NCBI GenBank assembly: GCA_013359235.1
Contig: JABWCE010000002.1
Location: forward strand, 123,216 to 187,215
From: Bacteroidota bacterium
GTDB lineage: Bacteria; Bacteroidota; Bacteroidia; NS11-12g; UBA9320
Direction: 5' to 3'
Length of the DNA stretch: 64,000 nucleotides
Each line of letters starts with the position of its first letter. The stretch's first letter is position 1. The position numbers and the translations under genes were made by a program. Of the stretch, positions 62,001 to 64,000 are shown piece after piece. The notes under the pieces are model-generated. The model was not told the origin of the DNA. It worked only from the letters and a program-made list of their open reading frames with translations, and did not search any database.

Positions 62001-64000
62001 GTGTTACAAGTTCTGCAACATCTTATACAATAAATAATATAATAACTAACTCATGGGTTACAGCTACATCTAAAAATGGAGTTTGCCCTGAAGCTACTAC
62101 TACAACTCCTGTAGCTATTACAGTTAGAGAATTGCCAACTGCTTCAATTAGCGGTTCAGCAACAGTTTGCTCAGGTTCTACAGCAACACTTTCAATTGTA
62201 GTTTCTAATACATATTCAAATCCTTGGGAAATAACTTATTTGGAAGGTGTAACTACAAAAACAACAACAGGAACCGGAGACGGAACATTTTCAATAACTA
62301 CTAGTGCATTAACTAGTAACACTGATGTTACATTACAAAGTATTAAAATGACTAATACACCAAGTGCATCAAATCCAGTTTGCGGACCTACAACATTAAG
62401 TTCAACAATTACAGTTAATGTAAACCCAAATCCAAATGCAACACTCAATTCAGTAGGGACACCTGTTTGTCAGGGTTCAACAAGTACATTTAGTTTCACT
62501 GTAACCGGAGTTGCTACTGGTGTGGCATGGTCAATAAATTATGATGTTGGTACAGCAACCGGTTTAACAACAATTGGTAATGGTTCTGGTACATTTACAG
62601 TTACAACTCCAACATTAAGCACTGCTGGTGGAATTGCGGTTATATTAAATTCAATTTCTACTACAAGTTTAAGTCCTAACTGTACTACTACATTAGGTGT
62701 ATCTAAAACAATAACAGTTGATGCAACTACAGTTGCTGGTTTAGTAAATGGTGGTGCTACAAAATGTAAAGGTTCAAATAGCGGAACTCTAACATATAGT
62801 GGTGGAAATGGTGCTGTTGTACGTTGGGAATATTCTATAAACGGAGGTGCAACCTGGAGCCAAATCGGTTCTACAACATCTACATATTCATATAGTAATT
62901 TAACTGCAACAACTCGTTATAGAGTGGTGGTTAAAAACGGTTCATGTTTAGAAGCAATTTCTGCCGATACTGTTGTTACTATAAGAGAATATCCTACAGC
63001 AACAATAAGCGGTTCTAATACAGTTTGTCAAGGCACAAGTGCAACTTTATCAATAGTAGTTTCAAATACATATTCAAATCCTTGGACAATAACTTATTTA
63101 GAAGGTGTAACTACAAAAACAACCACAGGAACCGGTGATGGTACATTTACAATTACAACATCAACTTTGAATGGTGTTACTGATGTTACTCTTCAAAGTA
63201 TAGCTTTACAAAATTCTTCAACAACTCACAACCCAGCTTGTGGTCCTACAACTTTAAGTTCTACTGCTACAATTAATGTGAACGCTATGCCAAATGCCAC
63301 ATTAAATTCAGTAGTTTCACCAATTTGTCAAGGAAGTACAAGTTCATTTACATTTACAGTTTCAAATTTGAATACATCTACTGACTGGACTTTGTCTTAT
63401 AAAGAAGCCGGAATTAGTAAAACAACATCGGGTACAGGACCTGGTACATACACAGTTGCAACTAGTACATTATCTACACCAGGAGCTAATGTTATAGAAT
63501 TTGTTTCAATAGCTACAACTAATTTAAGTCCTAATTGTACTAAAGGTTTAAGCCAATCACTTACAATTACAGTAGATGCTACTTCACTAGCTGCTACAGT
63601 AAGTTCAAATCAAACAGTATGTAAAGGTTCAAATAGCGGAACTATTACTGCTACGTTGGCTAATGGTTCTGTTGTAAGATGGGAATATTCAACTGATGCA
63701 GGTGCTACTTGGACAACTATATCAAATACAACAACATCTATCACATTCTCAAACATTACAACAACAACTCGTTATAGAGTATGGACAAAGAATGGTGCAT
63801 GTTCAGAAATAGTTTCATCAAATTACGTAATAATTACAGTTAATGAATTGCCAACTGTTTCAATCAGCATTGCAAGTGGAAACAATCCAATTTGTCAATA
63901 CACAAAAGGTACTTATAGATTGACAGTTGCAAATACTTATGGAAATCCTTGGTCAGTTAAATTGATTGAAGGTGCTTTATCAAAAACAGTTGCAGGAACA
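56096..64000 (+). CDS. giant secreted multi-module Ig-like protein (at least 2,635 residues; runs off the right edge)
   Basis: The frame opened by ATG 56096 is free of stops through base 64000 (2,635 codons), so the C-terminus lies outside the window. Predicted signal peptide about 1-39 with a long n-region (ILLTLIALFSSFLSMSQ). The rest is roughly two dozen Ig-like modules of about 85-125 residues, each beginning around a conserved Cys (VCQGSTSTFSFTV, ICEGTATSFNVTIT, VCKGSNSGTITATL), having a central Trp strand (WTLTYK, VRWEYSTDAGATW) and ending in a VNVYPKP-like linker. It is Thr/Ser/Gly/Ala-rich and Lys-poor compared with all neighbours. A T9SS sorting domain would be expected at the missing end but is not seen. 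Likely an adhesin or surface filament; no catalytic motif is seen. Smaller frames on both strands here are shadows. Confidence 0.9.
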   Translation, partial: MTNSTNLSQTRSKLSVDLGKKAILLTLIALFSSFLSMSQSGLTINTQPIKLQRICVPTMPSTPRLQVAAVTCGGATLTYQWQRNRPVSIGGTGTWEDIGPAWPGYTGANTPTLDITVADSISGIRVEYLYRCYIVSSFPCYGTATTNVSQIIGVRKPVVKYLTPVDTSVCESYPGSDSKYPLRARIIGLSKKDSLYFTWRTVDMPGYVDNAISAHPNYAGWISTWNQSPDSLTLIKYLTLNQANSTTILLSWDQSKYYLQLNSPACGISDSTVVPKRQLTVHNVPNLSVTTPTINICQDNTFTMSYTVSNSQHDGAPVRLPLNTNWSIASITGDAALAALFTTTTGTGNGPVSIVVPPGHGLSVGTHTITLNTIVNTTDGSICGRILTSQDITVNVYPKPVVEFIVPIGFIVLDTSICQGTSGIIKFKVSNAMYNGNPVAWTVTVTDPSGLLAPATLSGTGNQVVTNTIPTTLAVGTHTVTITGITTSGTPSGPCTGIVNPIADEVEVVVLPMPTATLNTTVTENLCLGSTTTFTITISNTGGFSWLLYYTDATGSTLPGSPIFGTGDQTIGPFTTSGALTQGSYDVTLTSITLISSVTCTNTLTGQKKTVRIYDIPTITVGTPYGTACEGAATPTYSFTTAGAVFNPGATNLAWTLAVTGTFRGPTDSVAVASTALTSVFPVTGSGNGTFTFTPPTNLAPGRYILNITNISLTNSPSCNTSYIPPARQIILDVYPKPTAAIFGTSMTGNICEGDIVTYSIGITNAFYGPTGAGDLGWSMAYSNSLGGTIPLSPIVGSGNTVLGSYTTSSALLTGIYSLDLGSALTNTTHGCTRVITADTNNNTKLLRRVYPKPNANLSTSSINICEGTATSFNVTITNAQRYGSSASADSMQWTLATSGTFQAAPAGSASISTMSGIVFPTSGKGNKIVSVTFPNTMAAGRYTFYLANPTLASSPSCVGTIGPNSSIVINVYPKPTLVITPAVDSTCQGVSKPYTVTIGNAYYEPSASAVSWTSTYTSTVGAGTPPSLANGVGIAYNGTGNFTQTYNTAAINLPGTYSFMINNLSNSTHSCSYTTSDTFKLIVKQRPRLVILSSPSEVCFNTGALITYKVDSVAAGQAWSFTYTASPTSPSGPVTINGVGPVASATFTTNPFTPAGTGTITFNPISLTAGGGCAASSAVSTINIYIAGKPDVTSCVISGPSTICGNAASGTSTVNFDVTVSNMIVGPSTKTWTLYYHIIGTQDTSAVAGSQIFYQGNLTASGTGNGTFTFTTPHQTYNGTTADAGVMDVRTIVIDSIGFTNPTIYCKNYAVTDNGTTFNVNPRPRMTFTPANDVHVCVTSPVVLNFTVYGLAAGQAGTLNWTGVNPNSSVQTVALSGPSPYTGTITTAATVTPGYSIQTVTQITNTTTGCAAILDPLPKDTTIVDPPSQTGWLTPSYTVCEGNNSGTLSLTGTIVGTVTKWQYSENDGFAWLDFANTATSYSFTNATLTRRWRVIVKNLTCPADTSNEQIVFVHPQPKVQITTYTSGLCVGDSIRFTLSITGVPSNHTWKLGITKAGFSSGNGTATLTGMGSGNFSYALGGMTASSLVGTIQLNTITNDTTTCNKNYTSSSGHLMTVVVGSNSVAGGISLVTPFTGALDQTVCKGSNIKLKYVGSGAIMTWFSSNPTSGAFPTGWDSLTTNSNTFNFGTIDSTTHFRVRVKFGSCPAVVNAANQTLFVRKLATATISGSDTICENNTHTFNVSINGEPGTTVTLGWLEGSTGKTGSFSLGANPPSTTSPSTITTSTLTTTTSVILQSAQYTTTPTCPQNLYTNAIATATVNPQPKVTLNSVVTPVCQGGTSTINYTVSAVAATTTWTLTYKVGSSVYTQNGTGPGTYNITTPALSTPGSVVVEFVSIATTNLKTNCTSGTLSGVTLTITVDATTVPGTVASDVTICKGGSATVTVSGHNGTVTKWNTSTTGAGGTYSSVTSSATSYTINNIITNSWVTATSKNGVCPEATTTTPVAITVRELPTASISGSATVCSGSTATLSIVVSNTYSNPWEITYLEGVTTKTTTGTGDGTFSITTSALTSNTDVTLQSIKMTNTPSASNPVCGPTTLSSTITVNVNPNPNATLNSVGTPVCQGSTSTFSFTVTGVATGVAWSINYDVGTATGLTTIGNGSGTFTVTTPTLSTAGGIAVILNSISTTSLSPNCTTTLGVSKTITVDATTVAGLVNGGATKCKGSNSGTLTYSGGNGAVVRWEYSINGGATWSQIGSTTSTYSYSNLTATTRYRVVVKNGSCLEAISADTVVTIREYPTATISGSNTVCQGTSATLSIVVSNTYSNPWTITYLEGVTTKTTTGTGDGTFTITTSTLNGVTDVTLQSIALQNSSTTHNPACGPTTLSSTATINVNAMPNATLNSVVSPICQGSTSSFTFTVSNLNTSTDWTLSYKEAGISKTTSGTGPGTYTVATSTLSTPGANVIEFVSIATTNLSPNCTKGLSQSLTITVDATSLAATVSSNQTVCKGSNSGTITATLANGSVVRWEYSTDAGATWTTISNTTTSITFSNITTTTRYRVWTKNGACSEIVSSNYVIITVNELPTVSISIASGNNPICQYTKGTYRLTVANTYGNPWSVKLIEGALSKTVAGT
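60650..64000 (+). repeat. three-module (A-B-C) super-repeat in the giant Ig-like protein
   Basis: Modules alternate as A (ATLNSVVTPVCQGSTST, WTLSYK), B (VCKGSNSG, VRWEYS, TRYRVVVKNGSC) and C (ISGSxTVCxGSTATLSIVVS, NTYSNPW). A-module anchors fall at about 60656, 61577, 62441 and 63299, giving periods of 921, 864 and 858 bases. C modules at 62201, 63059 and 63926 give 858 and 867. The copies nearest the right edge are the most alike, with long near-identical nucleotide stretches between 62201 and 63059, and the array continues beyond the window. Confidence 0.85.

Noticed and set aside
56050..62448. Minus-strand and alternative-frame open frames inside the second giant gene (for example 57283-57708, 60106-60372, 61696-61974)
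   Set aside because: They are shadows of a Thr/Ser/Ala-rich gene whose complement yields Val/Cys-rich stop-poor frames. They lack starts with context, domains or signal peptides, and the plus frame is open throughout.
1..64000. tRNA, rRNA, insertion sequence, prophage or CRISPR elements
   Set aside because: I looked through the spacers for cloverleaf-like sequence, terminal inverted repeats and transposase or phage motifs and saw none. A covariance-model search was not possible here and could still reveal a small RNA.

Overview
The window is AT-rich chromosomal DNA of a Bacteroidota bacterium. The order below Bacteroidota cannot be fixed from this window. The evidence is: several secreted proteins ending in type IX secretion (T9SS) or gliding-motility-associated C-terminal domains; promoters of the Bacteroidota form (TTG/TTTG, then 20-21 bases, then TAnnTTTG); A-rich leaders without clear Shine-Dalgarno sites; LytTR/propeller two-component genes; and housekeeping genes of Bacteroidota type. 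I see no rRNA, tRNA, CRISPR array, insertion sequence or phage gene, and no gene-free stretch longer than about 240 bases.

Layout. 1-915: the N-terminal part of lysyl-tRNA synthetase, running off the left edge. 1-4 kb: a secreted SBBP-propeller/PKD protein. 4.8-11.3 kb: a tight six-gene minus-strand operon holding a small T9SS cargo protein, a kinase-like protein without ATP-binding motifs, a SIMPL-domain protein, a canonical LytTR regulator, a propeller-type LytS-like sensor kinase and a second, divergent LytTR-type regulator. 11.4-21.7 kb: metabolism, with a MazG-like pyrophosphohydrolase, CarB without its allosteric domain, a CPBP protease, CdsA, an NAD(P)-glutamate dehydrogenase, phosphatidylserine decarboxylase, a small Cys/Lys-rich secreted protein, a zinc-finger protein, KAS III and PdxA. 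21.7-27.1 kb: a second signalling operon with a 7TM/PAS histidine kinase, a REC-PAS-GAF-PAS protein ending in a phospho-acceptor helix without an ATPase, and two single-domain response regulators.

27.1-36.6 kb: a membrane Fe-S oxidoreductase, a FecR-like/CHASE2 gene pair, a lamin-tail secreted protein, TrmN6, and an autoregulated-looking padR-pspC operon. 36.6-40.6 kb: LD-carboxypeptidase, GtrA, FolK, WbqC and RlmD. 40.8-49.7 kb: a 2,953-residue surface protein with nine PPC-like sandwiches, eleven 77-residue repeats in exact 231-bp register, PKD domains and a C-terminal T9SS-type domain. 49.9-56 kb: CtpA-like protease, TauE-like permease, M28 peptidase, MetF and RsgA. From 56.1 kb to the right edge runs a second giant secreted protein (at least 2,635 residues) made of roughly two dozen Ig-like modules, arranged near the edge as a three-module super-repeat.

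The clearest themes are envelope biology (T9SS cargo, giant adhesin-like proteins, lipid synthesis, envelope proteases) and unusual phosphorelay architecture: two separate operons each pair a complete histidine kinase with a kinase-like protein that keeps the phospho-acceptor histidine but lacks catalytic machinery. These two operons and the two repeat giants are the best candidates for undescribed biology.
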